Assembly: GCF_943590815.1 (NCBI RefSeq)
Contig: NZ_CALSBS010000010.1
Location: 1-64,000 of the forward strand
Direction: 5' to 3'
From: Pseudocitrobacter vendiensis
GTDB taxonomy: Bacteria > Pseudomonadota > Gammaproteobacteria > Enterobacterales > Enterobacteriaceae
DNA length: 64,000 nucleotides
Below are positions 9,067 through 18,931 of the stretch, piece after piece. The notes beneath the pieces were generated by a model that did no database searches, was not told the DNA's origin, and saw only the letters and a program-made list of their open reading frames with translations. Position numbers and translations under genes: made by a program. Every line of letters starts with the position of its first letter. The first letter of the stretch is position 1.

Positions 9067-10284
9067 TTAAGAAGCTTCGATCGCGGTGGATGCTTGCTTC
9101 TGTCGATTCATTAACCAGAAAACCGCCACGCCCGCTAAAACGATCCCCGGCGCGGAGGCTGCCATCACCCCCACCGTGCCGGTACCCAGCGCCAGCATTT
9201 TTCCGGCCAGCAGCGGGCCGCTCATCGCCCCCAGTCGGCCAATCGCTACCGCCGTACCCACGCCCGTGGCGCGGATTTCGGTGCGATAAAAGAGTGGTGC
9301 CAGCGCATACAGTACGCTCTGCCCGCCTGTTGCAAACAGCCCAGCGACAAAGCCGGAAAGCAGCATCGTGCTCAGTGATTCCGCCGAGCCCAGCGCCAGC
9401 AGCGAGGCCAGCATCCCGCTGTAAATCAGCAGCGACATGCGCATTGGGCTCAGTTTATCCATCAGCGCACCGAGAACAAGCGTCCCCACCGCTGCGCCGA
9501 TTTGCAGAGCAAACATCACGCCCGCCGCCTGTGAGCCACTAAAGCCCTGATCGACCAGCAGTATTGGCAGCCAGTTAATCAACATGTACACAACTAGCAG
9601 GGTAAAGAAGTAACAGAGCCACAGCAGTAACGTGGACGATGCCGTCCCCGACGCGAGTAACGCGCGCAGCGGCGCGGGAGATGACGTTTGTTGATGGGTG
9701 AAAGCCTGCGATTCGGGCAACCAGCGCATCAGCAAGGGCACCAGCAGCAACGGCACCACGCCGCCAACCCAGAATACGGTTTGCCACGCCTGCGCCAGGC
9801 CGCTGAACCCCAGCGCCGCCGCCAGAGCCGCACCAATCGGCACGCCACAGTACATCAGGCTCACCGCCGTGCCGCGAAAACGCGGGCCTGCCGCTTCAGA
9901 GGTCAGGGCAATCAGGTTAGGTAGCGCAGCACCCAGCCCCACGCCGGTCATCAGACGCGCAAAGACCAGCGATGGAAAACTCCACGCCAGCGCAGTGGCT
10001 ATCGAAAAGAGACCAAACAGCACCACCGAACCCAGCAGAATGCGTTTACGCCCATAACGATCGGCAAGTATTCCGCCGACCAGCGCGCCGGGCAGCAAAC
10101 CCAGTATCCCGGCGCTAAAAATCCAGCCCATCTGCATTTTATCGAGCGAAAAAGCCTGGGCGATACCGACTGCGGCAATGCCTGCCGCCTGTAAATCAAG
10201 CCCTTCCATCAGGGCGACCAAAAAACAGAGCCCGATAGTCAGTATCAGGCGTGACGTTGCAGGTGTAGAGGCGATGTTCGACAT
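9067..10284 (-). CDS. mhpT: 3-(3-hydroxyphenyl)propionate transporter, MFS
   Basis: An inner-membrane proton symporter of the aromatic-acid family of the major facilitator superfamily, bringing in 3-(3-hydroxyphenyl)propionate. It has 405 residues and 12 hydrophobic segments. After TM2 the MFS loop motif GGILADRYGRKR is intact. TM1 has LMEGLDLQAAGIA, with the acidic residue typical of this family. The start was moved to the ATG at 10284 (MSNIAST) to match the E. coli N-terminus. It is the last gene of the mhp operon, 122 bases after mhpE, with a strong hairpin in the gap that may lower its expression. Confidence 0.94.
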   Translation of the reverse strand: MSNIASTPATSRLILTIGLCFLVALMEGLDLQAAGIAAVGIAQAFSLDKMQMGWIFSAGILGLLPGALVGGILADRYGRKRILLGSVVLFGLFSIATALAWSFPSLVFARLMTGVGLGAALPNLIALTSEAAGPRFRGTAVSLMYCGVPIGAALAAALGFSGLAQAWQTVFWVGGVVPLLLVPLLMRWLPESQAFTHQQTSSPAPLRALLASGTASSTLLLWLCYFFTLLVVYMLINWLPILLVDQGFSGSQAAGVMFALQIGAAVGTLVLGALMDKLSPMRMSLLIYSGMLASLLALGSAESLSTMLLSGFVAGLFATGGQSVLYALAPLFYRTEIRATGVGTAVAIGRLGAMSGPLLAGKMLALGTGTVGVMAASAPGIVLAGVAVFWLMNRQKQASTAIEAS

Positions 10285-10359
10285 AGCGTTACCTTTGCGA
10301 GGGTGACAGGTGAAAGGCGGCTGATACGTTGCCAGCCGCGCATTTTTTCCTTGCAAACG

Positions 10360-10388
10360 CGCCCGCCGGGCATCATGCCGGGCGGGCG
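10360..10388. repeat. Strong GC-rich inverted repeat between mhpE and mhpT
   Basis: CGCCCGCCGGGCAT and ATGCCGGGCGGGCG form 14-base arms with one mismatch around a single C. There is no U-run on either side, so it looks like an mRNA-processing or stabilising hairpin, or a REP relative, rather than a terminator. Confidence 0.65.
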
Positions 10389-10406
10389 AAGCTTTCTTGT
10401 TATGTT

Positions 10407-11420
10407 TTACGCTTTGGCTTTCAGGTCGAGCGCCACATCGACGATCATGTCTTCCTGGCCGCCAACCATCCGGCGTTTACCCAGCTCAACCAGAATATCC
10501 ACCGCGCTCAGGCCGTAGCGCTGCGCCGCCACTTCACTGTGACGCAGGAAGCTTGAATACACACCGGCATAACCGAGCGCCAGCGTTTCACGGTCAACAC
10601 GCACTGGGCGATCCTGTAACGGACGCACCAGATCGTCTGCCGCCGCCATCAGCGCGTACAGATCGGTGCCGTGATCCCAGCCGAGCTTATCCGCTGCGGC
10701 AATAAACACTTCCAGAGGCGCATTCCCTGCCCCTGCACCCATTCCCGCCAGGCTTGCGTCAATACGGTCACACCCCTCTTCCACCGCCACGATCGAGTTT
10801 GCCACGCCAAGGCTCAGGTTATGGTGTGCGTGCATCCCGGTTTGCGTTTCCGGCTTGAGCACCGCTTTCAGTGCGCGGAAACGGTCGCGAATATCGTTCA
10901 TGTTCATCGCGCCGCCGGAATCAACCACATAGATGCAGGTTGCGCCGTAGCCTTCCATCAGCTTCGCCTGTTTCGCCAGATTTTCCGGCGTGGTCATATG
11001 GCTCATCATCAGGAAGCCGACGGTATCCATGCCCAGCTCACGCGCGAACGCGATATGCTGTGCGGAGACATCCGCTTCAGTGCAGTGGGTCGCCACGCGC
11101 ACCACGCGCGCGCCAGCCTGATAAGCGGCTTTCAGGTCATGCAGCGTGCCGATGCCCGGAATCAGTAAGGTGGCGATTTTGGCGTGTTTCACCGTATCGG
11201 CGGCAGCTTCAATCCATTCAATGTCGCTGTACGCGCCGAAGCCGTAGTTAAAGCTGGAACCCTGTAAACCATCGCCGTGCGCCACTTCGATGGAGTCCAC
11301 TCGCGCGTCATCCAGCGCTTTGGCAATCTGGCGTACATTGTCTAATGAATACTGATGGCGAATGGCGTGCATGCCGTCACGCAGCGTGACGTCGGAGATA
11401 TAGAGTTTTTTACCGTTCAT
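10407..11420 (-). CDS. mhpE: 4-hydroxy-2-oxovalerate aldolase
   Basis: Cleaves 4-hydroxy-2-oxopentanoate to pyruvate and acetaldehyde, the last ring-derived step of the meta pathway. The 337-residue protein has the DRE-TIM metallolyase start [13 protein letters not shown] (Arg14, Asp15) and the metal-binding HAHHNLSLG around residue 200. It works as a complex with MhpF, which channels the acetaldehyde; accordingly the two genes overlap by four bases (ATGA). E. coli MhpE has the same length. Confidence 0.96.
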   Translation of the reverse strand: MNGKKLYISDVTLRDGMHAIRHQYSLDNVRQIAKALDDARVDSIEVAHGDGLQGSSFNYGFGAYSDIEWIEAAADTVKHAKIATLLIPGIGTLHDLKAAYQAGARVVRVATHCTEADVSAQHIAFARELGMDTVGFLMMSHMTTPENLAKQAKLMEGYGATCIYVVDSGGAMNMNDIRDRFRALKAVLKPETQTGMHAHHNLSLGVANSIVAVEEGCDRIDASLAGMGAGAGNAPLEVFIAAADKLGWDHGTDLYALMAAADDLVRPLQDRPVRVDRETLALGYAGVYSSFLRHSEVAAQRYGLSAVDILVELGKRRMVGGQEDMIVDVALDLKAKA

Positions 11421-12367
11421 GCGACTTCTCCTGCTGCTTTCACCATGGTTTGCGCCATTTTTTCCGCCGTCGACATCGCCGCTGAGGTCATGATATCGAG
11501 GTTTCCGGCATAGGCGGGCAGATAGTGCGCCGCGCCTTCGACTTCCAGATACACCGCTGTTTTCAGCCCGGAGAACTGACCGATACCCGGAATAGTCACC
11601 GGTTTATCCTGCGGAATAATTTCAAACTGGACTTTTTGCTTCAGGCGATACCCCGGCACATACGCCTGCACGGCTGCGGCCATCTCTTCAATCGACGCTT
11701 CAATTTCGATTTGCGAGGCGTCCTCGCTCAGCACATACACCGTGTCACGCATCATCACCGGCGGCTCTGCCGGGTTGAGAATAATGATGGCTTTGCCTTT
11801 CGCCGCGCCGCCCACCACTTCAATGGCCTGCGAGGTGGTTTCGGTAAATTCATCGATATTGGCGCGTGTGCCCGGCCCGGCAGATTTACTGGAAATCGAG
11901 GCGATAATTTCTGCGTAATGGACCTTCGCCACGCGGGAAACTGCCGCCACCATTGGAATGGTCGCCTGGCCACCGCAGGTCACCATATTGACGTTGCCCT
12001 GACTGAGGTTTTTATCGAGATTCACCACCGGCACGCAGTACGGGCCAATTGCCGCAGGCGTCAGGTCAATCAGGCGAATATTGGGTTTCTTTGCGCGCAG
12101 CGCAGCGTCGTTTTTAACGTGCGCCCCGGCGCTGGTAGCGTCAAAGACGATATCAATATCGGCGAATTCCGGCATGGCCATCAGGCCATTGACGCCTTCA
12201 TGGGTGGTGGCGACGCCCATGCGACGCGCACGTGCAAGGCCGTCGGATTCCGGGTCAATCCCGACCATCACCGCCATCTCAAGGTGCTTGCCGTTACGCA
12301 AAATTTTGATCATCAGATCGGTGCCGATATTACCTGAACCGATGATGGCGACTTTTATCTTACTCAT
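11417..12367 (-). CDS. mhpF: Acetaldehyde dehydrogenase (acylating)
   Basis: Converts acetaldehyde, NAD+ and CoA to acetyl-CoA, partner of the aldolase MhpE. In 316 residues the Rossmann motif [10 protein letters not shown] lies at 9-18 and the catalytic Cys131 in TCGGQAT. It overlaps mhpD and mhpE by four bases on each side, a tightly coupled trio. Confidence 0.96.
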   Translation of the reverse strand: MSKIKVAIIGSGNIGTDLMIKILRNGKHLEMAVMVGIDPESDGLARARRMGVATTHEGVNGLMAMPEFADIDIVFDATSAGAHVKNDAALRAKKPNIRLIDLTPAAIGPYCVPVVNLDKNLSQGNVNMVTCGGQATIPMVAAVSRVAKVHYAEIIASISSKSAGPGTRANIDEFTETTSQAIEVVGGAAKGKAIIILNPAEPPVMMRDTVYVLSEDASQIEIEASIEEMAAAVQAYVPGYRLKQKVQFEIIPQDKPVTIPGIGQFSGLKTAVYLEVEGAAHYLPAYAGNLDIMTSAAMSTAEKMAQTMVKAAGEVA

Positions 12368-13170
12368 GACTGACTTCCTTCTTGTGCGGCAGAGAACGTG
12401 GCTGCCACAGAACCAATACCTTCAATAAGTGCCTCGAAACGATCGCCGGGATTGATGGCGACCATCGGGCCCAATGCGCCGGTCAGCACGATGTCACCTG
12501 CACGCAGCGGTTCTCCGAGGCTCGCCATCTTGCGCGCCAGCCAGACGGCGGCGTTAAGCGGATGCCCCAGGCATTCACTGCCGCGCCCGCTGGACACCTC
12601 TTCGTTATTACGCGTCATACGCATGGTGCAGTTTTTCAGATCTAACCCTGCCGGGCGCATCGCCGGGCTACCGATGACGTACACGCCACAGGACGCGTTG
12701 TCCGCCACCGTGTCGACAAACTTAATTGACCAGTCGCGCACGCGGCTACCCACCACTTCCAGCGCGGGCAACACCCATTCAATAGCGCCGTATAGCTCAT
12801 CAAAGGTGGTATCGGCGTTTTGCAAATCGCGGTTCAGCACCAGTGCAATTTCTGCTTCAATTTTCGGCTGCATCACGCGGTCAAACGGAATGGTGTCGTT
12901 GTCGCCGTAACACATATCGGCGAACAGCGTGCCGAAATCCGGCTGGTCAACCCCCAACTGTTGCTGCACTTTCGGATGGGTCAGGCCGATTTTGCGCCCG
13001 ACCACGCGACGGCCTTTCGCCACCGCGTTTTCCACATTAAGGGCCTGGATGGCATAGGCGGCTTCGGCATTATCAAGGCCGATAATGTCGCGCAGGGGCG
13101 CAATAGCCTGCCCGGTTTGTTCGGCCTCGCGCAGGGCGGCGGCCAGTTGTTCAAGTGACGACGTGGTCAT
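12364..13170 (-). CDS. mhpD: 2-keto-4-pentenoate hydratase
   Basis: Adds water to 2-hydroxypenta-2,4-dienoate to give 4-hydroxy-2-oxopentanoate. The 268-residue protein belongs to the fumarylacetoacetate-hydrolase-like hydratase family, with conserved stretches [15 protein letters not shown] (about 54-68) and the metal-binding [12 protein letters not shown] (about 106-117). It starts nine bases after mhpC and overlaps mhpF by four bases. Confidence 0.95.
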   Translation of the reverse strand: MTTSSLEQLAAALREAEQTGQAIAPLRDIIGLDNAEAAYAIQALNVENAVAKGRRVVGRKIGLTHPKVQQQLGVDQPDFGTLFADMCYGDNDTIPFDRVMQPKIEAEIALVLNRDLQNADTTFDELYGAIEWVLPALEVVGSRVRDWSIKFVDTVADNASCGVYVIGSPAMRPAGLDLKNCTMRMTRNNEEVSSGRGSECLGHPLNAAVWLARKMASLGEPLRAGDIVLTGALGPMVAINPGDRFEALIEGIGSVAATFSAAQEGSQS

Positions 13171-13179
13171 GACGGCTCC

Positions 13180-14046
13180 TTATTCGCGGTTGAGGTAATC
13201 CAGCACCAGCTGGTTGAAGGATTCTGCATGTTCCCACTGGGCCCAGTGACCACAGTCGCGGTAGATATGCAGCTCTGAACCGTTAATGCCGGAAAGCAGA
13301 CGCAGGCCCGCATCCATTGGAACAAAGCGGTCGTTGCGGCCCCAGACAATCAGCGTCGGTGCTTTAATTTCCGCAAGGCGCGGGCTAAAGTCCGGGAACT
13401 GTTTCGGGTTGGCTTCCAGGCTCTTAATGAAGTTTTCCAGATGATCGCGACGTGCCAGCATGTTGTTGAGACGCGCTTCAAACAGCGCTTCGGTCAGATC
13501 GCTCGGGTCATAGACGAAGATGTTCATCATCTTCTTCAGGTTGTCGATATTCGGTTCGCGATACAGGCCGTTCAGCAGCTTGATGCCTTCCGTTGGCATC
13601 GGGGTGAACAGGCTCATCCCGCCCGTACCGCCGCCCATCAGTACCAGTTTGCCGACGCGCTCCGGCCAGGTCAGGGTAAACGCCACCGCACTGTGCCCGC
13701 CCATGGAGTTGCCCAGCAGATGCACCTTCTGGATATCCAGTTGATCTACTACGCTTTTCAGAATGCGGGCGTTCAGGTCAGAACGGGAACCACTGTTAAT
13801 AATGGTGTCGCTCTTCCCCCAGCCAGGGCAATCGAGCAGGATAACGCGGTACCCGGCTTCCACCAGCGGGTCAATATTACGGCTAAAGTTCGCCCAGCCC
13901 GTTGCACCGGGGCCAGACCCGTGCAGCATGACGACGGTTTCATCGCCCTGCCCACAATCGTTAAAATGGATGCGCAGCGTCTGGCCGCCCTCTTCAACAT
14001 TCAGGAAACGGCTGGTTGCGGCTTCGGTTTGCGGTTGATAGGTCAT
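13180..14046 (-). CDS. mhpC: 2-hydroxy-6-oxonona-2,4-diene-1,9-dioate hydrolase
   Basis: A C-C bond hydrolase of the alpha/beta fold that splits the ring-cleavage product to 2-hydroxypentadienoate and succinate. In 288 residues the oxyanion loop HGSGPGATG is at 42-50, the nucleophile Ser114 in GNSMGG, the acid Asp in WGRNDRF and the catalytic His in CGHWAQW. The start at [10 protein letters not shown] matches E. coli MhpC; an upstream start 20 codons earlier lies inside the mhpB-mhpC junction. It begins 14 bases after mhpB. Confidence 0.96.
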   Translation of the reverse strand: MTYQPQTEAATSRFLNVEEGGQTLRIHFNDCGQGDETVVMLHGSGPGATGWANFSRNIDPLVEAGYRVILLDCPGWGKSDTIINSGSRSDLNARILKSVVDQLDIQKVHLLGNSMGGHSAVAFTLTWPERVGKLVLMGGGTGGMSLFTPMPTEGIKLLNGLYREPNIDNLKKMMNIFVYDPSDLTEALFEARLNNMLARRDHLENFIKSLEANPKQFPDFSPRLAEIKAPTLIVWGRNDRFVPMDAGLRLLSGINGSELHIYRDCGHWAQWEHAESFNQLVLDYLNRE

Positions 14047-14060
14047 TGTTTTCTCCTGCT

Positions 14061-15005
14061 TTAATTCTGTGAACGGGCGCTGAGGGAACCGAAACCGGCA
14101 ATCCATTCAGGGATTGGGCGGTAGTAACGCCCCTCGGTGCGATAGTCGCCAAAGGCCGACAGCGCGGCGAACGCGGCAACCCAGGTCTTAATTTCGTGAG
14201 TAGATTTCCCGGCAATGGCCGAAAGCTCTTCATTACTGACAGCATCCAGTTCGCCCAAACGCTTCTGCTCAAGTAGCGTCATAAACTGGTTATCCCAGAC
14301 CGGGTTAAGCGGATGCAGGCTTTTCTGATCTTCAATAAACTTCTCGGCGGCTTCGATAACGCGGCGCTGACGCAGCTCGCGCTCATCCGGCGGCAGATGC
14401 TTCCCGCTGCCCAGCAGGCGGTCGCGCATATGCGCATCGACCTTCGCCAGCTCCGGCACTGGCGGTTGATGCGATAACCCACCAGAACCCAGAATCAGCA
14501 CACGCTTGTTGAGCGTGGTGAGAAAACGGCCAATCACTTCCCCCATCATGCGGGTACGCTGGAAACCTGGCAGCGGCGTGGCGACACCGTTAATGAAGAT
14601 CGGCAGCACCGGGCGAGAATCCAGACCGCCTAACAGAAACTCCAGCGGCTGGGCAAAACCGTGGTCCACCTGCATGCAGTAGGACACCGCCAGGTCGATA
14701 CCGTTTTTCATGCTGTAGTGCGCACAAGCTTCCGCGATATCCGTCGGCACCGGCAGTTCCCCCGCCGCGCTGGAAAAGTCGCCAATCGCCGTCGCGCCAA
14801 CGCCCAGGCAGAACGGCGGCATCACGTCGTAGAAGAAACCGTTGTAGTGATCGGGGGCAAACAGCACCACCAGTTCCGGGTCAAAAGCGGCAATGCGTTC
14901 GCGCGCGGCGGCAATCACGCCATCCACTTCATCCAGTACCGGCTGTGCCGGGTCGACATAGCCGACCAGCGGCGTGTGGGAGAGACAATGCAGATATGCG
15001 TTCAT
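14061..15005 (-). CDS. mhpB: 2,3-dihydroxyphenylpropionate 1,2-dioxygenase
   Basis: An extradiol ring-cleavage dioxygenase of the LigB class (class III), Fe(II)-dependent, opening 2,3-dihydroxyphenylpropionate. It has 314 residues, equal to E. coli. Conserved features are the N-terminal CLSHTPLVG, the [12 protein letters not shown] loop around residues 55-66, and the active-site His of [10 protein letters not shown] near 179. It starts one base after the mhpA stop (TGA-T-ATG). Confidence 0.95.
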   Translation of the reverse strand: MNAYLHCLSHTPLVGYVDPAQPVLDEVDGVIAAARERIAAFDPELVVLFAPDHYNGFFYDVMPPFCLGVGATAIGDFSSAAGELPVPTDIAEACAHYSMKNGIDLAVSYCMQVDHGFAQPLEFLLGGLDSRPVLPIFINGVATPLPGFQRTRMMGEVIGRFLTTLNKRVLILGSGGLSHQPPVPELAKVDAHMRDRLLGSGKHLPPDERELRQRRVIEAAEKFIEDQKSLHPLNPVWDNQFMTLLEQKRLGELDAVSNEELSAIAGKSTHEIKTWVAAFAALSAFGDYRTEGRYYRPIPEWIAGFGSLSARSQN

Positions 15006-15006
15006 A

Positions 15007-16671
15007 TCAGGCCACCTTTTCAACAGGAGCGGAGGATGAAACGGCTTGCAACGCCATGACGCTGGCAAGCTGATTAAGTTGGTTACCCAGCGTTTGCGGG
15101 ATGGCCAGCGCGGCGACGAAGCGGTCCGGGCGAATAACCGCCAGCGACGCGTCCTGGGCGGCGAACCAGGTTTTCAGGCGGTTTTGCGTATCGCCTAAGC
15201 GAATCACGCCGTCGACGTTGTCCTGCGGGGTGTGGATCTGAACCTCTGGCACGACCTGAATGAATTGCGTACCCAATGCGCGCCAACGGGCAATTTGCTG
15301 CTCGCTCATGCCCCACAGCGGGTTACAGCCCCAGCCGATAATGGCGAAGTTCGCGCCAATCACGTCATCCAGCAGCGTCACCTCGCCGCTTTCGCGGGTC
15401 ACTTTCGGCTGAATAAACATCTTGCCGACCGGGGAGTTTTTGGCGCCAGGGGCCATCACCAGCGCCCCTTCACGATACTGCGGCATCGGTTTAAAGCGCA
15501 TTTCAAGGAAGTAACGTTTTACCGGCGGGATGTAGTTCAGCAACCAGGAGATGCCATCACGCACGTTGCCGTGCCAGCGTTTTGCCGGGGCGAGAACGTT
15601 TCCAGCGGTAACGGATAAATCAATCATCGCTTTGGCATGATCGCGACGCTCCTGCTGGTAGGTGTCGAGCAGACGGTCGCCCGCTTTACCGTTCACCACC
15701 AGCGCCAGTTTCCAGGCGAGGTTGAAGGCGTCGCGCATCCCGCTGTTGTAACCCTGACCCTGCCAGACGGGCATGATGTGTGCGGCATCGCCCGCCAGCA
15801 GCACGCGATCAACGCGGAAACGTTCGGCAATGCGCGCGTTGTGGGTGTAAACGCGCTGGCGAATCAGTTCGACGTGATCAGGATTCGGCAACACTTTGCT
15901 CAACAACTGACGCATGTTGTGCGGTTCGCTCAGTTGTTCTTCGGTTTCGCCAGGCATTACCATAAACTCGAAACGGCGTACGCCATGCGGCAGCGCGGCA
16001 GAGACATAAGGGCGCACCGGGTCGCAGCACAGGTAAATGTGCGGTGTCGATAAAGGGTCGTTGGCGATATCAATCACTATCCATTTATTCGGCGCAGTTT
16101 TGCCTTCAAACGGCACATTGAGCGTACGACGCACCACGCTCGCCCCACCATCGCAGGCAACCAGCCAGTCGGCTTTCACCGTTTCGCGCTGGCCTTCCGG
16201 GCCTTGTAGATTAATCGTGACACTGTCACCATTCTGACTAAACGCTTCCAGCTCGCGCGAGAAAAGCACTCGCACATTCGGGAAACGCGATAGCCCTTCA
16301 TACATCACCGCATCGACCTGCGGCTGAATAAAGGCATTGCGCCGCGACCAGCCAAACTCGTCGGTCATCGGCTGAATATCGGCAAAGCAGCGACCCTTCG
16401 GCGTCAGGAAACGCATCGCATGCCACGGCGTGGTATGCGGCAACACGTTCTCCACCAGGCCGACCGACTGCATAGCGCGCAGCGCTTCATCGTCAATACC
16501 GATGGCGCGCGGGTAGTCGATCAGTTTGTCGAGCTTCTCAACCACCAGTACCTCGACGCCCATCTGCCCAAGGTAGTTCGCCATCATCAGGCCAACCGGG
16601 CCCGCGCCAATAATGGCGACCTGAGCGGACTGCTGAACGGCAGGCTGGATATCGGGATTTATCGTTGTCAT
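15007..16671 (-). CDS. mhpA: 3-(3-hydroxyphenyl)propionate hydroxylase
   Basis: A flavoprotein monooxygenase that hydroxylates 3-(3-hydroxyphenyl)propionate (and 3-hydroxycinnamate) to the 2,3-dihydroxy compound, using NADH and O2. Its 554 residues carry the FAD ADP-binding motif [11 protein letters not shown] at 20-30, the DG motif in [10 protein letters not shown] around 180, and the second FAD contact [11 protein letters not shown] near 290. First gene of the operon; GAGG lies seven bases before the ATG. Transcription should need MhpR, whose operator lies about 140 bases upstream. Confidence 0.96.
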   Translation of the reverse strand: MTTINPDIQPAVQQSAQVAIIGAGPVGLMMANYLGQMGVEVLVVEKLDKLIDYPRAIGIDDEALRAMQSVGLVENVLPHTTPWHAMRFLTPKGRCFADIQPMTDEFGWSRRNAFIQPQVDAVMYEGLSRFPNVRVLFSRELEAFSQNGDSVTINLQGPEGQRETVKADWLVACDGGASVVRRTLNVPFEGKTAPNKWIVIDIANDPLSTPHIYLCCDPVRPYVSAALPHGVRRFEFMVMPGETEEQLSEPHNMRQLLSKVLPNPDHVELIRQRVYTHNARIAERFRVDRVLLAGDAAHIMPVWQGQGYNSGMRDAFNLAWKLALVVNGKAGDRLLDTYQQERRDHAKAMIDLSVTAGNVLAPAKRWHGNVRDGISWLLNYIPPVKRYFLEMRFKPMPQYREGALVMAPGAKNSPVGKMFIQPKVTRESGEVTLLDDVIGANFAIIGWGCNPLWGMSEQQIARWRALGTQFIQVVPEVQIHTPQDNVDGVIRLGDTQNRLKTWFAAQDASLAVIRPDRFVAALAIPQTLGNQLNQLASVMALQAVSSSAPVEKVA

Positions 16672-16809
16672 GTCATTACCTCACTTCTCGGACCAAATGA
16701 CCGGTACGGATACGCCCGCGCCGCCATTTGTTAATTTGATGTGAACATTTTTTTATAATGCGCTCAGTATATGTCCGGTAATTTAGGCTACAATCAAAAC
16801 AGGCTCAGA

Positions 16810-16826
16810 GGTGCACTTAGTGCACA
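16810..16826. promoter_or_regulatory. MhpR operator in the mhpR-mhpA divergent region
   Basis: GGTGCACTTAGTGCACA differs at only two central bases from the E. coli MhpR operator as I remember it (GGTGCACCTGGTGCACA). The two GTGCAC half-sites are perfect. It sits between the divergent mhpR and mhpA starts, where MhpR activates the catabolic promoter. Confidence 0.85.
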
Positions 16827-16858
16827 CAGTTGTTTTAACTATATAATTGTCAGGAAAT

Positions 16859-17677
16859 ATGAAGAACAACGAGACGACGGAATACAAAACAGTACGCGGA
16901 TTAACCCGAGGGTTATTGTTATTAAATTTGTTAAATAAATTCGATGGGGGTGCATCAACCGCGACGCTGGCTGAGTTTAGCGGCCTGCATCGCACCACCG
17001 TTCGGCGACTGCTGGAAACGCTTCAGGATGAAGGCTACGTTCGCCGCAGTTTGTCCGATGACAGCTTCCGTTTGACGATGAAAGTTCGTCAGCTGAGTGA
17101 AGGATTTCGTGACGAACATTGGATTTCTGCACTTGCAACACCATTACTTGGCGAATTATTGCGCGAGGTCATTTGGCCGACTGATTTAACTACGCTCGAC
17201 GTTGACGCCATGGTGGTGCGCGAAACCACCCACCGCTTTAGCCGTCTCTCTTTTCACCGTGCCATGGTGGGTCGCCGCCTGCCGCTGCTGCTGACCGCGT
17301 CGGGTATTACCTGGCTGGCGTTTTCCGCCGAGCACGACCGCCAGCCGATAATCGACATGCTGGCAGGCCGCCCGGAAGCGGAATACCAGCTGGCGCGCGA
17401 ACCCGAGAAGCTGGCATCAATTCTGGAACGCACGCGCCATAATGGTTATGGCGAGAACTTTGGCGGCTGGCAGCAGGAGGAAAAAATCGCCTCCATCGCC
17501 GTGCCGGTGCGCAGCCAGGGCCGGGTAATGGGTTGTCTGAATCTGGTGTATATCGCCAAAGCGATGACCATTGAACAGGCGGCGGCGAAGCATTTGAGTG
17601 CGTTACAGCGGGTAGCGAAACAGATTGAGGAGCGCATGGAAGAGGAGGAGATTATCTACGAGCATCCCTCACCCTAA
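16859..17677 (+). CDS. mhpR: MhpR, IclR-family activator of the mhp operon
   Basis: Activates mhpA and the genes behind it in the presence of 3-(3-hydroxyphenyl)propionate. Of its 272 residues, 20-60 form the IclR winged helix-turn-helix (STATLAEFSGLHRTTVRRLLETL), and 90-260 the effector-binding domain (REEVI...SIAVPVRSQGRVMGCLNLVY). The ATG at 16859 (MKNNETTEYKT) fits E. coli better than a TTG four codons upstream. The last residues (about YEHPSP) differ from E. coli because the coding sequence runs into an inverted-repeat element, whose first bases provide the stop codon. Confidence 0.94.
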   Translation: MKNNETTEYKTVRGLTRGLLLLNLLNKFDGGASTATLAEFSGLHRTTVRRLLETLQDEGYVRRSLSDDSFRLTMKVRQLSEGFRDEHWISALATPLLGELLREVIWPTDLTTLDVDAMVVRETTHRFSRLSFHRAMVGRRLPLLLTASGITWLAFSAEHDRQPIIDMLAGRPEAEYQLAREPEKLASILERTRHNGYGENFGGWQQEEKIASIAVPVRSQGRVMGCLNLVYIAKAMTIEQAAAKHLSALQRVAKQIEERMEEEEIIYEHPSP

Positions 17678-17747
17678 CCCTCTCCCGCAGGGAGAGGGAA
17701 CCGATCGTGCCAAAGTTTAAGCAAGTGCGGTTTTGCCAGGGTGAGGG
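17666..17747. repeat. MITE-like inverted-repeat element overlapping the mhpR stop
   Basis: The outer arms CCCTCACCCT (17666-17675) and AGGGTGAGGG (17738-17747) are perfect complements 82 bases apart. Inside lies a second perfect hairpin, CCCTCTCCC-GCA-GGGAGAGGG (17678-17698). This layout is familiar as a dispersed non-coding repeat in enterobacterial genomes. The mhpR TAA stop (17675-17677) lies at the edge of the left arm. The inner hairpin may also act as a transcription barrier between mhpR and the next operon. Confidence 0.75.
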
Positions 17748-17810
17748 CCCCATCGCGCACCATCCCCCGGAAATTAATAGGTACCTCCCGCACAACCATT
17801 TGCAATCCCT

Positions 17811-17838
17811 ATCGTTATATATTCAAATACACATCGAA
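17811..17838 (+). promoter_or_regulatory. Candidate ModE box upstream of the ABC importer operon
   Basis: The left half ATCGTTATATA matches all specified positions of the ModE half-site ATCGnTATATA. After six bases (TTCAAA) the right half TACACATCGAA matches 7 of 11 positions of TATATAACGAT. The box ends 25 bases before the ATG of the binding-protein gene, where a bound repressor would block transcription or its start. ModE-molybdate represses molybdate importers in E. coli. The consensus is quoted from memory; the functional reading is inference. Confidence 0.55.
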
Positions 17839-17863
17839 ATTCCCCTTCTCTCAGAGCCACTTC

Positions 17864-18931
17864 ATGTTGAATGTAAAACGTCTGCTCCCCGGCATCGCGC
17901 TGCTCTGCGCCACGTTTGCCGTTGTTTCACCCGCCGAGGCGGAACGCACTCTCACCGACCAGCTTGGCCGTCAGGTCACCCTGCCCGATACCGTTAACCG
18001 CGTGGTGGTACTCCAGCACCAGACGCTTAATCTGCTGGTGCAGTTAGATGCCGGTAAAGACGTGGTTGGCGTACTCAGTAGCTGGAAAAAACAACTCGGC
18101 CCCGATTTCGCACGCTTTATGCCGACACTCTCCTCTCTGCCCATGCCCGGCGACCTGACGCAGGTGAATATCGAAAGTCTGCTGGCGCTGCGCCCGCAGG
18201 TAGTATTCGTCGCCAACTATGCGCCTGCGGCGATGATCCAGCAGATTCAAAACGCGGGCATCCCGGTTGTCGCAATTTCGCTGCGTGAAGATGCCGCCGG
18301 TGAAAAAAACAAAATGAACCCGACGATGGCGGATGAAGAACACGCCTATGACGAAGGGCTGAAACAGGGTATTCGCCTGATTGGCGAGGTGGTGAATCGC
18401 GAGAAACAGGCAGACGAACTGATCCGCTACACTTTTAACGCGCGCCAGAAATTCAATGCGCCGGTCGCGGATATTCCCGAAGACAAAAAAGTCCGCGTCT
18501 ATATGGCCAACCCGGATCTCAACACCTATGGCTCCGGAAAATATACCGGGTTGATGATGCAACACGCGGGGGCGATGAACGTCGCCGCGGCGACAGTGAA
18601 AGGCGCGCGTCAGGTGTCGCTGGAGCAGGTATTACAGTGGAACCCGCAGGTCATTTTCGTGCAGGATCGCTACCCGGAAGTGGTTAAAGAAATCACCACT
18701 GACCCACAATGGCAGGCCATTGATGCCGTGAAAAATCATCGCGTCTGGCTGATGCCAGAATACGCCAAAGCCTGGGGCTACCCAATGCCGGAAGCGCTGG
18801 CGATTGGCGAATTGTGGATGGCGAAAAAACTCTATCCAGAGCGTTACAAAAACATCGATGTTGATGCCCAGGCTCAGGATTATTATCAACGTTTCTACCG
18901 CACCCGTTGGCAGCCGCATGCTCAACCGTAG
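17864..18931 (+). CDS. Periplasmic binding protein of a FecB/BtuF-type ABC importer (possible molybdate/tungstate, MolA-like)
   Basis: A class III periplasmic binding protein of 355 residues. The signal peptide ends at PAEA-E (about residue 26). The mature protein begins with the family hallmark TLTDQLGRQVTLPDTVNRVVVL and ends with an alpha-helical lobe. Members carry siderophores, haem, cobalamin or, in the Haemophilus Mol system, molybdate/tungstate. It is the first gene of a three-gene operon and overlaps the permease gene by 14 bases. The candidate ModE box upstream and the ModA-like gene facing the operon favour an oxyanion; iron-complex transport remains the alternative, though no Fur box was seen here. 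Confidence 0.8.
   Translation: MLNVKRLLPGIALLCATFAVVSPAEAERTLTDQLGRQVTLPDTVNRVVVLQHQTLNLLVQLDAGKDVVGVLSSWKKQLGPDFARFMPTLSSLPMPGDLTQVNIESLLALRPQVVFVANYAPAAMIQQIQNAGIPVVAISLREDAAGEKNKMNPTMADEEHAYDEGLKQGIRLIGEVVNREKQADELIRYTFNARQKFNAPVADIPEDKKVRVYMANPDLNTYGSGKYTGLMMQHAGAMNVAAATVKGARQVSLEQVLQWNPQVIFVQDRYPEVVKEITTDPQWQAIDAVKNHRVWLMPEYAKAWGYPMPEALAIGELWMAKKLYPERYKNIDVDAQAQDYYQRFYRTRWQPHAQP

Noticed and set aside
10303-12910. Long open frames on the plus strand across the mhp genes
   Set aside because: They are antisense to well-supported enzymes in a GC-rich region where spurious open frames are common, and have no family similarity.
17741-17863. N-terminal extension of 41 residues on the ABC binding protein
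   Set aside because: The signal peptide begins at the ATG at 17864; the extension would cover the repeat element and the ModE-like box.
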